Positions 48,651-61,930 of a stretch of 64,000 bases of DNA are shown here, one piece after another. Source of the DNA: Paraburkholderia sp. NMBU_R16 (GTDB lineage Bacteria > Pseudomonadota > Gammaproteobacteria > Burkholderiales > Burkholderiaceae); contig NZ_JAAAYE010000007.1 in the NCBI RefSeq assembly GCF_013282575.1, positions 79,334-143,333 on the forward strand. Reading direction: 5' to 3'. Positions within the stretch are counted from its first letter, which is position 1; every line of letters starts with the position of its first letter. Both the position numbers and the translations under genes were made by a program. The notes beneath the pieces were generated by a model, which saw only the letters and a program-made list of their open reading frames with translations, was not told the DNA's origin and ran no database searches.

Positions 48651-48784
48651 GAGCTCTCCTTTTCCCGTTTGCCTGGTGCCTGGGGACCGCGCGGCAGCAA
48701 TACGCCTACGGCGGTCACCGATCGATTGTAAGCGATTCGTTAGTTTGCGGCTCGGGCAAAAAATTCAACCCCCGGGCCCGGAAA

Positions 48785-49435
48785 TCAACGCTGAGCCGTG
48801 GCGAGCTTCAACCCGAGCCCGACGAACGCGCTGCCGACCACGCGGTCGAGCCACTTTTTCACGCCGGGCTTGCCGCCGAGGCGCTCGGTCACGCTGCCCG
48901 CAACCCATGCAACGAAGCTGTTCCAGACGGTGCTCATGGCGACGAAAACCAAGCCGAGAAAGAGGAACGCCAGCGCCTTGGCGTCGCTATCGGCCGAGAC
49001 GAATTGCGGAAAGAACGAAACGAAGAAAAGCACGACCTTGGGGTTCAGCACGTTCGTCCAGAACCCTTGTACGAACAGCTGCCCGAGCGGCTTGCGCCCC
49101 GCCGCGAGGCCCTGCGGCTGCTCGGCCGGCGCTTGTCGCGGCTCGCCGCGCGACGCGAACAGCAGCCGCGCGCCCAGATAGATGAGGTAGATGGCGCCCA
49201 CCAGCTTGATGACCGTGAACGCGGTGGCCGAGGCGGCGAGCAGCGCGGTCAAGCCGAATGCGCACGCCAGCGAGTGCACGCAACAGCCGGCCGAGATACC
49301 CAGCGCGGAGACCAGCCCCGCGCTGCGCCCCTGCGCCACGCTGCGGCCGACGATGTACGCGGTGTCGGGGCCGGGCGTCACGTTCAACAAGAAAACGGCT
49401 GCCAGGAAAAACGGAAAGTGAACGATGCCGAACAT
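48785..49435 (-). CDS. LysE/RhtB family amino-acid exporter
   Basis: A 216-residue, six-helix inner-membrane exporter. The family start MFGIVHFPFFLAAVFLLNVTPGPD and the LVGAIYLIYLGARLL block are clear. Substrates of RhtB-type exporters are amino acids or homoserine lactone; the sequence does not tell which. It lies between fmt and htpX on the same strand. Confidence 0.88.
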   Translation of the reverse strand: MFGIVHFPFFLAAVFLLNVTPGPDTAYIVGRSVAQGRSAGLVSALGISAGCCVHSLACAFGLTALLAASATAFTVIKLVGAIYLIYLGARLLFASRGEPRQAPAEQPQGLAAGRKPLGQLFVQGFWTNVLNPKVVLFFVSFFPQFVSADSDAKALAFLFLGLVFVAMSTVWNSFVAWVAGSVTERLGGKPGVKKWLDRVVGSAFVGLGLKLATAQR

Positions 49436-49513
49436 GCGCGAAATCTCCTGACCTCAAACTTCCAAAACCCGTGATTCGACAGAGTGCCGAGCGCATGCGC
49501 GGCGCGGCGGTCT

Positions 49514-50503
49514 TCAGCTTTGTTGCGGCAACAGGAACCGCTGCCCGACCACGAGCGCACTGCCGGCGAGAAATTCGCGCACCGGCAGCCGTTTGCCGCC
49601 CGGCTTTTGCAGCTGCGCCAAGCGCAGCGCGCCTTCGCCGCAGGCCACGACGATACCGTCCGGCAACACCTCGACGATCGTACCCGGCGCAGCACCGGGC
49701 GCCCGTACCTCGGTGGGCTGCGCAGCCCAGACCTTCAGCATCGCGCCGTCCTCGAGCGTCGCCGCACCGCCCGGGAATGGGTCGAACGCGCGGATTTGCC
49801 GGGCCAGAGCGTCGGCCGGCCGCCGCCAATCGAGCGCCGCTTCGTGCTTGCCGATCTTCTCCGCGTAAGTGGCGCCCGCTTCCGGCTGAGGCGTCGCAGC
49901 GAGCGCGCCGTTGCGCTCGAGCTCGCCGAGCGCTTCGACGATCAACCGCGCACCCAGCGTGGCGAGCTTGTCGTGAAGCGTCGCCGTCGTGTCTTGCGGA
50001 TCGATCGCGACGCTGGCCGCACGCAGCATCGCCCCCGTATCGAGTCCCGCGTCCATCTGCATGAGCGTGATACCTGTTTCGGTATCTCCGGCTTCGAGTG
50101 CCCGATGGATCGGCGCGGCGCCGCGCCACCGCGGAAGCAGCGAAGCGTGAATATTGATACAGCCGTGACGCGGAATGTCGAGCACTTCCTGGGGCAGCAA
50201 CAACCCATAAGCGGCTACGACCATCACATCGTGCGGCGTCTCGCGCAGCGCATCGATGGCTGCGCTCGCTTCGACCGGATATTTGCCGTCACGGCGTAGC
50301 GACGGTGGCTGGGCCACCGGCAAACCATGCTCGAGGGCATAACGCTTCACAGCGCTTGCCTGCAGCTTCATGCCACGCCCCGCCGGGCGATCCGGCTGCG
50401 TCAGAACGAGCGCGATCGGAAACCCGGCCGCATCGATCGCGGCGAGCGCCGCGGCCGCGAATTCCGGCGTACCGGCAAAAATGACGCGCAGCGAATGTGT
50501 CAT
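49514..50503 (-). CDS. fmt: Methionyl-tRNA formyltransferase
   Basis: Formylates initiator Met-tRNA. The 329-residue protein begins [16 protein letters not shown], carries the formyl-folate site [17 protein letters not shown] with catalytic Asn-His-Asp set (further [10 protein letters not shown]), and ends in an OB-fold tRNA-binding domain. It starts 23 bases after def; the frame is open further upstream through def but that part is spurious. Confidence 0.96.
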   Translation of the reverse strand: MTHSLRVIFAGTPEFAAAALAAIDAAGFPIALVLTQPDRPAGRGMKLQASAVKRYALEHGLPVAQPPSLRRDGKYPVEASAAIDALRETPHDVMVVAAYGLLLPQEVLDIPRHGCINIHASLLPRWRGAAPIHRALEAGDTETGITLMQMDAGLDTGAMLRAASVAIDPQDTTATLHDKLATLGARLIVEALGELERNGALAATPQPEAGATYAEKIGKHEAALDWRRPADALARQIRAFDPFPGGAATLEDGAMLKVWAAQPTEVRAPGAAPGTIVEVLPDGIVVACGEGALRLAQLQKPGGKRLPVREFLAGSALVVGQRFLLPQQS

Positions 50504-50526
50504 GGATTCCAACGGGGACGGGCCGC

Positions 50527-51030
50527 TCACATCGCGTGGGCGAGCTTTTTCATCTTGGTCTTGATGCGAGTTTGCTTGAGCGGCGAGAGGTACTCGACGA
50601 ACACCCGCCCCATCAAGTGATCCATCTCGTGCTGAATGCAGACGGCCAGCAGACCTTCGCAATCGATCTCGAACATCTCGCCATGTTGGTTGAGCGCGCG
50701 CACGCGAACCTTCTCGGCCCGCTCGACACTGTCGTAGATACCCGGCACCGAGAGGCACCCCTCTTCGGCAAGTTTGCGCTCATCGCTGGACCAGACGATC
50801 TCCGGGTTGATGAACGCGCGCAGCTCGTCATGCGTCTCCGAAACATCGATGACGATGACGCGCTCGTGAACATCGACCTGGGTCGCGGCGAGGCCAACGC
50901 CCGGGGCGGCATACATCGTTTCCGCCATATCGGCGACGAGCTTGCGGATGCGCTCGTCGACGGTTGCGACGGGCTTCGCGATCTTGTGCAGGCGTTTATC
51001 GGGGTAATGCAGGATGTTCAGTAATGCCAT
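50527..51030 (-). CDS. def: Peptide deformylase
   Basis: Removes the N-formyl group from nascent proteins. The 167-residue metalloenzyme has all three motifs: [17 protein letters not shown] (metal Cys) and QHEMDHLMG (HExxH). The start [16 protein letters not shown] is the family N-terminus. It leads the def-fmt-lysE-htpX-rsmB run and is divergent from dprA. Confidence 0.97.
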   Translation of the reverse strand: MALLNILHYPDKRLHKIAKPVATVDERIRKLVADMAETMYAAPGVGLAATQVDVHERVIVIDVSETHDELRAFINPEIVWSSDERKLAEEGCLSVPGIYDSVERAEKVRVRALNQHGEMFEIDCEGLLAVCIQHEMDHLMGRVFVEYLSPLKQTRIKTKMKKLAHAM

Positions 51031-51258
51031 GGTCGGAAAGTTACTGGCGCTCGAGCAGCCACGCTTCAGTGGTGCCGCGCGCGAATCAACAATTGCCGTA
51101 TGCGGCGATAGGCCGTTCGGCTGGCTTGTGCCGCCGTGCTCGCACACCGAAGATAGCTCGATGTCGTGCGTCGCTTCGCCGCAGGAACCAGAGCAGGCGA
51201 GCGTTCGCGCCGCGTTTACGAGGGCACGGGGGCTTTTTCGGATGGTGAAAATTTTAAC

Positions 51259-52536
51259 ATGCCGCGGGGGTCTGCGCAGGCGGCCGGGGCGGGCGCGATG
51301 AAAGCGCTGCCGATGACCGACGATGAACGGGCGGCGTGGTTGGCCTTGGCCGCCGCCCGCAGTCTCACGCCCGCCGCGCTGCGGACATTGCTCGCCGCCT
51401 TTGGCATGCCGCAGGCCTTGCGCAGCCAATCGTTCGACGCGCTCGCGGCGGTCGCGGGCGACGCCGCCGCGCGGGCCATCCTCGCACCGTTGCCCGCTGG
51501 CTGGGACGCGCAGGTGGCCCGCGTGGCGATATGGTGCGAGCAGCCGGGCAACGCACTCGTTTCGCTCGCCGATCCCGCCTATCCGCCCGCGCTGCTTGCG
51601 ATGCCCGATCCGCCGCCACTGCTGTACGTCAAAGGGCGATTGGAACTGCTGCATGCGAACGCGATCGCCCTCGTGGGCAGCCGCAACGCCACGCCGCAGG
51701 GGCTCGAAGACGCCGCGCAATTCGCCCGCGAACTCGCGGCGGCGGGTCTCGTGATCGTGTCCGGTCTCGCGCTCGGCATCGATGCAGCGGCGCACTGGGG
51801 CGCGCTCGCAGTCATGGGCCACACGGTGGCTGTCATCGGCACGGGTATCGACATCGTCTACCCCTTGGCGCACCGCGAGCTTGCTCAGCGGATCGCGTCG
51901 CACGGGGCGCTCGTCTCCGAGTGGCCGCTCGGCACACCGGCGCGGCCGTCGCACTTTCCTCAGCGCAACCGGCTCATCGCCGGGCTCGCGAAAGGCGTCC
52001 TGATCGTCGAGGCGGCGCTTCGGTCGGGCTCACTCATCACCGCGCGGCTTGCCAACGAGATGGGGCGCGACGTCTTTGCATTGCCGGGGTCCATCCATTC
52101 GCCGCTTTCGCGCGGCTGCCATCGCCTGATCAAAGAAGGCGCCCGGCTGACCGAGGAGCCCGCGGAAATTCTCGAGGAACTGGGGCTCGTCGGCATGGCT
52201 CGGTCTCGCGCCGACGCTGCAGCCCCAGGACCTGGCGCGCCAGCGACACCGGCAGTCGCACAGGCAGTCGCACAGGCAGTCGCACAGGCAGTCGCACAGG
52301 CAGCAGCGCAGGCGGGCGCCGACGCGGGCGCGGCGCCCGCCTATGCGCAAGGCAGCGCCGCGGCACGCGTGATCGCGGCACTCGGCCACGCGCCGACCAC
52401 CCTTGAAGTTCTCGCCAGACGCACCGAGATGGATGGCGCGGCATTGCAGGCGGCGCTGCTCGAACTCGAATTGGCCGGCCACGTGGATACGCTGCCCGGT
52501 GGCCGCTTCACGCGTACGGCAACGCGCCGGGGCTGA
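51259..52536 (+). CDS. dprA: DNA-processing protein DprA
   Basis: Loads RecA onto incoming single-stranded DNA in natural transformation. After a helical N-terminal SAM-like domain (about 20-80) comes the Rossmann domain with [28 protein letters not shown] and [11 protein letters not shown]...[11 protein letters not shown], then a linker with repeated AVAQ and a C-terminal winged helix (DML1-like, [22 protein letters not shown]). Start is uncertain: 51259 gives 425 residues; ATGs at 51298 and 51313 are alternatives, none with a strong ribosome site. Confidence 0.9.
   Translation: MPRGSAQAAGAGAMKALPMTDDERAAWLALAAARSLTPAALRTLLAAFGMPQALRSQSFDALAAVAGDAAARAILAPLPAGWDAQVARVAIWCEQPGNALVSLADPAYPPALLAMPDPPPLLYVKGRLELLHANAIALVGSRNATPQGLEDAAQFARELAAAGLVIVSGLALGIDAAAHWGALAVMGHTVAVIGTGIDIVYPLAHRELAQRIASHGALVSEWPLGTPARPSHFPQRNRLIAGLAKGVLIVEAALRSGSLITARLANEMGRDVFALPGSIHSPLSRGCHRLIKEGARLTEEPAEILEELGLVGMARSRADAAAPGPGAPATPAVAQAVAQAVAQAVAQAAAQAGADAGAAPAYAQGSAAARVIAALGHAPTTLEVLARRTEMDGAALQAALLELELAGHVDTLPGGRFTRTATRRG
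52252..52311 (+). repeat. 12-bp in-frame tandem repeat inside dprA
   Basis: Four perfect copies of GCAGTCGCACAG (52252-52299) and a fifth diverged copy (GCAGCAGCGCAG, 52300-52311), coding Ala-Val-Ala-Gln repeats in the linker between the Rossmann and winged-helix domains. Because the unit is a multiple of three, copy-number change lengthens or shortens the linker without a frameshift. Confidence 0.92.
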
Positions 52537-52645
52537 AGCAGCGTGCGCAGGTCCGCAATTCGCGCCAGCGGGCCGCGACGCCGTGCAACGTCCGCCGTGC
52601 TACATTCGCTCGAAACGAACTTCGTCCGACACAGGAAGACCCAGC

Positions 52646-53023
52646 ATGCCCGCGCTGAACCTCGATACCGACTCCGACCGGATCGCCGAGCGCGTCACCG
52701 ACAGCGATACGCTCCTCGTCGCCTGCCTTTGCGCACAGTGGTGCGGCACGTGCCGCGATTACCAGGCCGAATTCGATCGCCTGGCCGAGGCGCACCCCGA
52801 GGTCTGCTTCGTCTGGATCGACATCGAAACGCACGCGGACCGATTCGACGATCTCGACGTCGAAAACTTCCCGACGCTGCTGATCGAGGACGGCGTCACG
52901 ACACGCTTTTTCGGCACGGTACTGCCGCATATCTCGATAGCCGAGCGCCTGCTGTCCGATCTGAGCGCGCTGCCGCCGGCAGTCGGGGCTCCCAAACTGA
53001 GGCCTGCCCTCGTCGCAGCCTGA
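52646..53023 (+). CDS. Thioredoxin-like protein
   Basis: A 125-residue thioredoxin-fold protein with the redox motif W-C33-G-T-C36 (AQWCGTCRDYQ) and the cis-Pro in FPTLLI. The active-site middle pair Gly-Thr differs from the Gly-Pro of classical thioredoxin, and the protein lacks a signal peptide, so it is cytosolic. It has AGGAAG upstream and sits between dprA and topB. Redox partner unknown. Confidence 0.88.
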   Translation: MPALNLDTDSDRIAERVTDSDTLLVACLCAQWCGTCRDYQAEFDRLAEAHPEVCFVWIDIETHADRFDDLDVENFPTLLIEDGVTTRFFGTVLPHISIAERLLSDLSALPPAVGAPKLRPALVAA

Positions 53024-53225
53024 CCCTCTTTGTTCTTCTCGCGCCGCGGTATGTCTCGGCACGTGCGATGCTTGCGTTCCGCGTTTGCGCAGACTCTGGA
53101 AAAACGGGCTTGAAAACACAAGCCTTTTCCGATCGTGGGACGCCCCGAGCGCGCCGTGTGCTATAAAGCGGTCGTTAAAGGAACCACTATACGGGGATTG
53201 ACCCCGGAGACTATTACATCCTGTC

Positions 53226-55889
<2,664 letters not shown>

Positions 55890-56037
55890 GTGAGTGGCCG
55901 CCAACGCTGCGGCAGGCGGCGCGCTTCGGCGTTAGCTCGGTCGGCGGGAAAGCCTGCCTCGGCAGACGTTCCGGCCCTTAGAGCGCAGCCCAACGGCGCG
56001 CAGGCGCCGCCATCGGCCGTCACCGCACCGCATTCAC

Positions 56038-57132
56038 TCAGAGCGGCGTCGGCGTACTCATGCGCGAGCGGCCCGCGCGAGGCACCTTCGGCAGCGTTCC
56101 GTCGTGGCGAGCCCCGGCGTACCGCTTTTCTCCGTCCTCGAGCGGCTGCGGTGTTTCGCGCTCTTGCGCGGCCACCGGAGCCGGAGCCGCAACGGGCAGC
56201 GCCGTGCCGTCCTTGAGCCATAGTTCGCCCAGCGTGCCGTTCGGCGTCTGGCTGAAGTGCTCGACGAGATGGTCGATGAAAGTCCGCACCTTGGCCGGCA
56301 GATGGCGCCGGCTCGGATAACCGATGTTCACCTCGACCTGCGGCAGCCGATAGTCCGACAGCACGCGCACCAGGTTGCCGCGTGTCGCGTCGCTACCGAT
56401 CAGGTAACTCGGCAGAATCGCGACCCCCATACCGAGCAGCGCGAATTGACGCAGCATTTCGGTGTTGTTCGCCACGATCACGTTCGACGGACGCACCCGC
56501 ACTTCGCCCTCGGGGCCCGTGAACACACGCTCATCTCCCCAATATTCCGAGGGCAGGCTCAGGCAGGCGTGATCGACCAGTTGCTCGGGCCGTGTCGGCG
56601 TGCCGTGCTTCTCGAGGTACGCGGGCGTGGCACAAACGATCATGCAGCCGGTCGTCAGGCGGCGCGTGACGATGCTCGCGCTGCGCATTTTCTGGGCGAT
56701 GACGATGCCGACGTCGAAGCCTTCTTCGACCAGATCGACGCCCCGGTCGACGAGCGTCAGATCGGGCAGCACCTTCGGGTAGCGTTGAACATAGGTCTGA
56801 AGCACCGGGGCAAGATTGTGCAGGCCGAAAACGACAGGCGCCACGATGCGCAGGGTGCCGACCGGCTCATGGTTGCGGGCGACAACCATTTGCTCGACGT
56901 CTTCGAGTTCGTCGAGGATTTGCCTGGCCCGTTCGAGATAGACCTGGCCCGATTCGGTCAACGAGAGGCTGCGGGTAGTGCGGTTGAGCAACCGCGTGCC
57001 GAGCCTGGCCTCCAGGTCGGCGACATGGCGCGTGGCAACGGCGTTCGAGATATCCATCGCGCCTGCCGCGCGAGCAAAACTGCCGAGATCCGCCACTTTC
57101 ACGAACACACGCATCGACTGCAAATGATCCAT
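56038..57132 (-). CDS. LysR family transcriptional regulator
   Basis: A 364-residue regulator. The N-terminal winged helix (MDHLQSMRVFVKVADLGSFA...NAVATRHVADLEARLG) is followed by a helical linker and the effector domain (about 90-295). Homologues end near residue 300; here a further 60 residues of Pro/Ala/Glu-rich sequence (PVAAPAPVAAQERETP) form an atypical tail. No target gene is adjacent and divergent except across the 314-base gap to pckG, which reads the same strand. Effector unknown. Confidence 0.88.
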   Translation of the reverse strand: MDHLQSMRVFVKVADLGSFARAAGAMDISNAVATRHVADLEARLGTRLLNRTTRSLSLTESGQVYLERARQILDELEDVEQMVVARNHEPVGTLRIVAPVVFGLHNLAPVLQTYVQRYPKVLPDLTLVDRGVDLVEEGFDVGIVIAQKMRSASIVTRRLTTGCMIVCATPAYLEKHGTPTRPEQLVDHACLSLPSEYWGDERVFTGPEGEVRVRPSNVIVANNTEMLRQFALLGMGVAILPSYLIGSDATRGNLVRVLSDYRLPQVEVNIGYPSRRHLPAKVRTFIDHLVEHFSQTPNGTLGELWLKDGTALPVAAPAPVAAQERETPQPLEDGEKRYAGARHDGTLPKVPRAGRSRMSTPTPL

Positions 57133-57446
57133 TGACGACTCCTGCCGCTGTGATTACTCAGAAAAAAATTTCCGAGCCAATTCGTAATTGTCCTACGACT
57201 GCGAAAACAGCGCAGAGTTGCTTCGCATCGTCGAATTTTCGAGACTAAAATCGCGACGGATCACATTAGCGGGGAAAAGGCGACGCTCAGCATGCGTAAT
57301 ACGTAAAAGAATCGCGTCTAGCCAGCGATTCCCTACGTAGGCTGTCGTAAGCGGTCGGATCGAGCGGAGCGAATGAAGGCCTGCCGTAGCCGGCAACGGC
57401 GGCACGGCGCAGGAATGCGAATCCCCGCGCCGTCGAAAGGTCGCCG
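57133..57446. other. Intergenic region between the LysR gene and pckG
   Basis: About 310 bases, comparatively A/T-rich, holding no gene I can support. It should contain the LysR promoter (minus strand, toward 57133) and the end of the pckG transcript. I see no clear terminator or operator palindrome. Confidence 0.35.
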
Positions 57447-59309
57447 TCAGGAGGCCGCGAGCCGGCTTTCGATGCCCGCCTTGGTGCGAGTCAGCGCATC
57501 GGGCAAGCCATGACGGAGCTTTTCGAAGAGTTCGGCGTGCAGCGCGAGCTCGTCACGCCAGGCCGCATCGTCGATCGAGATCACCTGCTCGAACTGCTCG
57601 CGCGTGAAACCGAGGTTCGTCCAGTCGATATCCTCGTAGCGCGGCGAGATGCCGAACGCGTGCTCCACGCCCTCAGCCTGGCCTTCGATGCGGCCGATCA
57701 TCCAGCGCAGCACGCGCATGTTTTCGCCGAAGCCCGGCCAGACGAACTTGCCGTCGGGGCCCTTTCGGAACCAGTTGACGCAGAAGATCTTCGGCACCTT
57801 GCCGTCCAGCGACTCGATGCGTTCGCCCACGCCCAGCCAATGGCCGAAGTAGTCGGCCATGTTGTAGCCGCAAAACGGCAGCATCGCGAACGGATCGCGC
57901 CTCACTACGCCTTGCTGTCCTGCCGCCGCGGCCGTCGTTTCCGAACCCATCGTCGCCGCCATATAGACGCCTTCGATCCAGTTGCGCGCCTCGGTCACGA
58001 GCGGCACCGTACTCGAACGGCGGCCGCCGAAAATGAAGGCATCGATCGGCACACCGGCGGGATTCTCCCAATCGGGATCGATCGAGGGGCATTGCGCCGC
58101 GGGTGCGGTGAAGCGTGCGTTCGGGTGAGCCGCCTTGCGCCCTGTCTCCTTGGCGATCGCGGGCGTCCAGTCCTGTCCTTGCCAATCGATGAGATGCGCG
58201 GGCGGCGTATCGGTCATGCCCTCCCACCAGACGTCGCCATCGTCGGTCAGCGCGACATTCGTGAAGATGACGTTGCTCTTGAGCGTCGCCATGGCGTTGT
58301 AATTCGTTTTCTCGCTCGTGCCAGGCGCCACGCCGAAATAGCCCGCTTCCGGATTGATGGCATAAAGGCGGCCGTCTTTGCCTGGCTTGATCCACGCGAT
58401 ATCGTCGCCGATCGTCGAGATCGACCAGCCGCTCATGCCGGGTGGCGGGATCAGCATCGCGAAGTTCGTCTTGCCGCAGGCCGACGGAAACGCCGCCGCC
58501 ACGCGGTACTTGCGCCCCTCGGGCGACGTGACCGTGAGGATCAGCATATGTTCGGCAAGCCATCCTTCGGAGCGCCCCATCGTCGATGCGATGCGCAGCG
58601 CGAAGCATTTCTTGCCCAGCAGCGCGTTGCCGCCATAGCCCGAGCCGAAGCTCCAGACCTCGCGCGCTTCAGGAAAATGCACGATGTATTTGGTGTCGTT
58701 GCACGGCCATGGAACGTCGGGGGTGCCGTCGACGCGCGGCGCGCCGACCGAATGCACGCAAGGCACGAAGCTGCCATCCGTGCCGAGCACTTCGTACACC
58801 TGCCGCCCCATGCGCGTCATGATTCTCATGTTGACTACGACATAGGGGCTATCCGTGAGCTCGATGCCGATGTGCGCGATGGGCGAGCCGAGCGGCCCCA
58901 TCGAGAACGGCACGACATACATCGTCCGCCCGCGCATTGCGCCGTCGAACAAACCGTCGAGCTTCGCGCGCATTTCTTGTGGATCGACCCAGTTGTTGGT
59001 CGGGCCTGCGTCTTCGCGGCGCTCCGAGCAAATGAAGGTGCGATCTTCGACGCGAGCGACATCCGAGGGGGCCGAGCACGCGAGATAGGAGTTGGGCCGT
59101 TTCGAGGGGTTCAGGCGCTTGAGCGTTCCCGCGTGGACCATTTCGTTGCAAAGACGGTCATACTCTTCCTGCGAGCCGTCGCACCAGACGATGCGCGCGG
59201 GCTTCGTCAATGCCGCGACGCGCTCGACCCATTCGAGCAATTTTCGATGTCTGACGAATGCCGGCGCCTCGATAGTGGGGGCGCCCGCCGGGGCGGATGA
59301 TTGATTCAT
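57447..59309 (-). CDS. pckG: Phosphoenolpyruvate carboxykinase (GTP)
   Basis: Gluconeogenic enzyme turning oxaloacetate and GTP into PEP, CO2 and GDP. The 620-residue protein has the GTP-family blocks: the P-loop [16 protein letters not shown], substrate-binding [16 protein letters not shown], metal-binding region and [17 protein letters not shown]. The start [18 protein letters not shown] matches the family; the frame is open 26 codons upstream. Confidence 0.97.
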   Translation of the reverse strand: MNQSSAPAGAPTIEAPAFVRHRKLLEWVERVAALTKPARIVWCDGSQEEYDRLCNEMVHAGTLKRLNPSKRPNSYLACSAPSDVARVEDRTFICSERREDAGPTNNWVDPQEMRAKLDGLFDGAMRGRTMYVVPFSMGPLGSPIAHIGIELTDSPYVVVNMRIMTRMGRQVYEVLGTDGSFVPCVHSVGAPRVDGTPDVPWPCNDTKYIVHFPEAREVWSFGSGYGGNALLGKKCFALRIASTMGRSEGWLAEHMLILTVTSPEGRKYRVAAAFPSACGKTNFAMLIPPPGMSGWSISTIGDDIAWIKPGKDGRLYAINPEAGYFGVAPGTSEKTNYNAMATLKSNVIFTNVALTDDGDVWWEGMTDTPPAHLIDWQGQDWTPAIAKETGRKAAHPNARFTAPAAQCPSIDPDWENPAGVPIDAFIFGGRRSSTVPLVTEARNWIEGVYMAATMGSETTAAAAGQQGVVRRDPFAMLPFCGYNMADYFGHWLGVGERIESLDGKVPKIFCVNWFRKGPDGKFVWPGFGENMRVLRWMIGRIEGQAEGVEHAFGISPRYEDIDWTNLGFTREQFEQVISIDDAAWRDELALHAELFEKLRHGLPDALTRTKAGIESRLAAS

Positions 59310-59618
59310 CGAGCTTGTCTCCGTTTTATGTTCATGGAAGGGAAACGTGGGGCTCGCTGACGCTGCATGCGAGAGGCATGTGCGCAACCTACGTCGCGCG
59401 GGCGCCGGTGGGACGGCGCGTCAGGAGCATCGCAGCTTGCGCGTCGCCGCCGCAAGCTGCTAAATAGGAGCGGTCCTGCCTATCGAAGGGGGCGATCAGC
59501 ATCGTAGCCAAAGCCGGTGCATGGTCCATGCCAGCTCCTTTTTTTCGATGGGTGGAACCGGGAAGCATATCACCGCGTCTATTGCGTTCATCGTGCGCTG
59601 CAAAACCAAACTTGCCCT
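59310..59618. other. Divergent promoter region of pckG and the dehydrogenase gene
   Basis: About 310 bases with no gene recognised. It must carry the pckG promoter and the promoter of the plus-strand 2-hydroxyacid dehydrogenase. I cannot assign hexamers. Confidence 0.35.
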
Positions 59619-60632
59619 ATGAAAATTGCCATACTCGACGACTACCAGGATGCAGTTCGTAAACTCGATTGCTTTCAAATGCTTGCCAGCCACGAAGTCA
59701 AGGTGTTCAACAACACTGTGCGCGGCCTCGGACAGTTGGCAAGCCGTCTGGCGGAAGTCGATGCGCTGGTGCTGATTCGCGAGCGTACGCGTGTGACCTC
59801 GCAGTTGCTCGATAAGTGCCCGCATCTGCGGATGATCAGTCAAACGGGTAAGGTATCGAGCCACATCGATCTCGATGCCTGTACCGAGCGCGGCATTGCG
59901 GTGCTCGAGGGCGTCGGCTCGCCCACCGCGCCGGCCGAATTGACCTGGGCGCTCATCATGGCCGCGCAGCGGCGCATCCCGCAATACGTCGCGAATTTGA
60001 AGCAGGGCGCGTGGCAACAGTCGGGATTGAAAACTTCGGCGCTGCCGCCGAACTTCGGCCTCGGCCAGTTGCTGCACGGCCATACGCTCGGCATTTGGGG
60101 CTATGGAAAGATCGGGCGGCTCGTGGCGGGCTATGGAAAGGCGTTCGGCATGCGGGTGTTGGTCTGGGGGCGCGAGCACTCGCTCGAAGCGGCGAAAGCC
60201 GACGGCTATGAGGCGGCCGAAAGCCGCGAGGCCTTCTTCGAGCAGAGCGATGTCCTCTCGATCCACCTCCGGCTGCACGACGACACACGCGGCATCGTCA
60301 AGCAAGCCGATCTCTTGCGCATGAAACCAACGGCGCTTTTCGTCAACACGAGCCGCGCCGAGTTGCTCGAGGAGAACGCGCTCGTCAACGCACTGTCGCA
60401 TAACCGGCTTGGCATGGTCGCCATCGATGTCTATGAAAGCGAGCCGATCCTGCAAGGGTATGGGCTGCTGCGGATGGAGAATGTCATCTGCACGCCGCAC
60501 ATCGGATATGTCGAGCGCGAGAGCTATGAGCTCTACTTCAGTGCCGCCTTCAAGAACATCCTTGCATTCGACGATGGCGACGTCTCGAGTGTCGTCAATC
60601 CGGATGCGTTGTCGGTCGTCAAGCGCCGTTGA
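59619..60632 (+). CDS. D-2-hydroxyacid dehydrogenase family protein
   Basis: A 337-residue NAD(P)-dependent oxidoreductase of the phosphoglycerate/formate dehydrogenase family. The cofactor motif is GIWGYGKIGRLVAGYGKAFGM (about residues 145-165); the catalytic Arg lies in VNTSRAELLEE, the Glu in DVYESEPIL and the His in CTPHIGYVE. The isolated position gives no pathway; the substrate is unknown. The start MKIAILDDYQDAV fits the family. Confidence 0.88.
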   Translation: MKIAILDDYQDAVRKLDCFQMLASHEVKVFNNTVRGLGQLASRLAEVDALVLIRERTRVTSQLLDKCPHLRMISQTGKVSSHIDLDACTERGIAVLEGVGSPTAPAELTWALIMAAQRRIPQYVANLKQGAWQQSGLKTSALPPNFGLGQLLHGHTLGIWGYGKIGRLVAGYGKAFGMRVLVWGREHSLEAAKADGYEAAESREAFFEQSDVLSIHLRLHDDTRGIVKQADLLRMKPTALFVNTSRAELLEENALVNALSHNRLGMVAIDVYESEPILQGYGLLRMENVICTPHIGYVERESYELYFSAAFKNILAFDDGDVSSVVNPDALSVVKRR

Positions 60633-60693
60633 GCGAAGGGCGCGCGTCGGTTTGGCTCGCGCGGCATGCGCGGTTCCTTGGTCGAAGCGTAGA

Positions 60694-61575
60694 TCATGCG
60701 GCGGCGTCGACAGCGCCGCTGGTGTAGCCGAGTTGCGGCAGGCGGCGCAAGAACGCCTCGCCATCGCGCCGGCCGAGCTCGTAGGCAGGGCGCATCAGTG
60801 CGGGCTGGGTGTAATCCCAGCTCGAGATCGGCACTTTGCTCGATGGCTGCACGTAAAGACGCTGCTGTTCGCCGTGCGCGACGACGAACATCTGCGGGCG
60901 CGGATAGCGGCGTGTCACCATGACGAGCACTCGCCCCGCTGACGGGTCGAGCGCGTCGACCGGGACATTGTCGACCATGTCGCCGTCTAGCACGGGCTTG
61001 CCGTCGCGACGCAAAACGGGCGTGAAGGGTGGTGTGCAGGACGACTGGAGAATCAGGTCCGCGAGCGCATCGACGGTCACGCAGTCCTGCGCGCGCAGGT
61101 ATTCCGGCCGGAAGCCAAGCGTGCGGCCTAGCGTCGGATGCAAGGTCTTGCGCACGTGTTTTTCGATGTTGTAGGCGATGAGTCCCGCTGCGACCGATAT
61201 GTGGGCGCCGAGCCAGCGCGGTACGTGCGAGACGCCGATGCGGATCTCGGGCGCGCTGGCCAGTTGGGCGAATGATTCGCCATAAATGTCGAGCAAGGCT
61301 TGGCGGTAGATTCGATAGTGCGGAAACACTGATGCGCCGCGGCGCAAGAGATTGCCCCAATAGGCGTTTTTCGTGTTGCTGCGTAGCACGTCTTCGTAAT
61401 AGCGCATGACCCACTGCGAATTTCGCGTGTAGAGCATGCAGGCGGTGGCGGCGCCAGCCGAAATCCCGCCGATGACGCGCGGCTTCAACGCGAGTTCGGG
61501 CTGAACGGTTTCCCAGAATCCGGCCTGCCACCAGCAGCGGTTGCCGCCGCCTGCGAAGACGACTTGATCGAACAT
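60694..61575 (-). CDS. Patatin-like phospholipase family protein
   Basis: A 293-residue patatin-fold lipase candidate. The oxyanion-hole Gly-rich motif is FAGGGNRCWWQAGFWE near the start, the nucleophile elbow is GGISAGAA (Ser about residue 41), and the catalytic Asp is in LDGDMVDNVP. No signal peptide, so it is probably cytosolic or membrane-associated. Substrate and function are unknown. The start MFDQVVFAGGGN is chosen because the fold begins there; the frame is open 28 codons upstream. Confidence 0.85.
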   Translation of the reverse strand: MFDQVVFAGGGNRCWWQAGFWETVQPELALKPRVIGGISAGAATACMLYTRNSQWVMRYYEDVLRSNTKNAYWGNLLRRGASVFPHYRIYRQALLDIYGESFAQLASAPEIRIGVSHVPRWLGAHISVAAGLIAYNIEKHVRKTLHPTLGRTLGFRPEYLRAQDCVTVDALADLILQSSCTPPFTPVLRRDGKPVLDGDMVDNVPVDALDPSAGRVLVMVTRRYPRPQMFVVAHGEQQRLYVQPSSKVPISSWDYTQPALMRPAYELGRRDGEAFLRRLPQLGYTSGAVDAAA

Positions 61576-61796
61576 GTTGCGGTGGTTTTCCTGCGGTTTT
61601 TGCGGATTTGTGGGGACTGTGCAGCTGGGCCGCGGGATGGATGCTGCGCAAGGCGCCATGATACTGGCGGCCGTTGTCTGGAATCAAAGAGGGAGTGCTC
61701 GGGAACGTGCGGGCCGCGGAGCCGGGGCTCGTGACGGTGGAGAGGGGCCTTGGGGTACTGGTCGCGGATTTTTTTGCGAGAAATGCGCACTAGCAC

Positions 61797-61825
61797 TAGC
61801 CAAGCAAGAAAAAGTCCTGCATAAT
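61797..61825 (+). promoter_or_regulatory. Candidate promoter of tRNA-Lys
   Basis: CATAAT at 61820-61825 lies 13 bases before the tRNA and has a poor -35 match (TAGCCA) 17 bases upstream. Its position suits a tRNA promoter, but the -35 box is weak. Confidence 0.4.
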
Positions 61826-61837
61826 TGACGATCTGTT

Positions 61838-61913
61838 GGGGCGTTAGCTCAGTTGGTAGAGCAGCGGACTCTTAATCCGTAGGTCGAGTGTTCGAGTCAC
61901 TCACGCCCCACCA
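61838..61913 (+). tRNA. tRNA-Lys (anticodon CTT)
   Basis: A 76-base tRNA with encoded CCA. The acceptor stem GGGGCGT/ACGCCCC is perfect; the anticodon loop CTCTTAA gives CTT for AAG codons; the T arm GAGTG-TTCGAGT-CACTC is regular. The gene is intact and its 3' end directly abuts the recombinase gene of a genomic island, so its 3' half is the likely integration site. Confidence 0.98.
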
Positions 61914-61930
61914 CCGAATTTTGCTGTAGA
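61893..61930 (+). other. Probable attachment (att) site at the tRNA-Lys 3' end
   Basis: The T arm, acceptor 3' strand and CCA of tRNA-Lys followed at once by the recombinase region are the usual crossover site of tRNA-targeting tyrosine recombinases. The right-hand att copy would be the same tRNA segment repeated beyond the window, which I cannot see, so the exact crossover bases are unknown. Confidence 0.5.
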
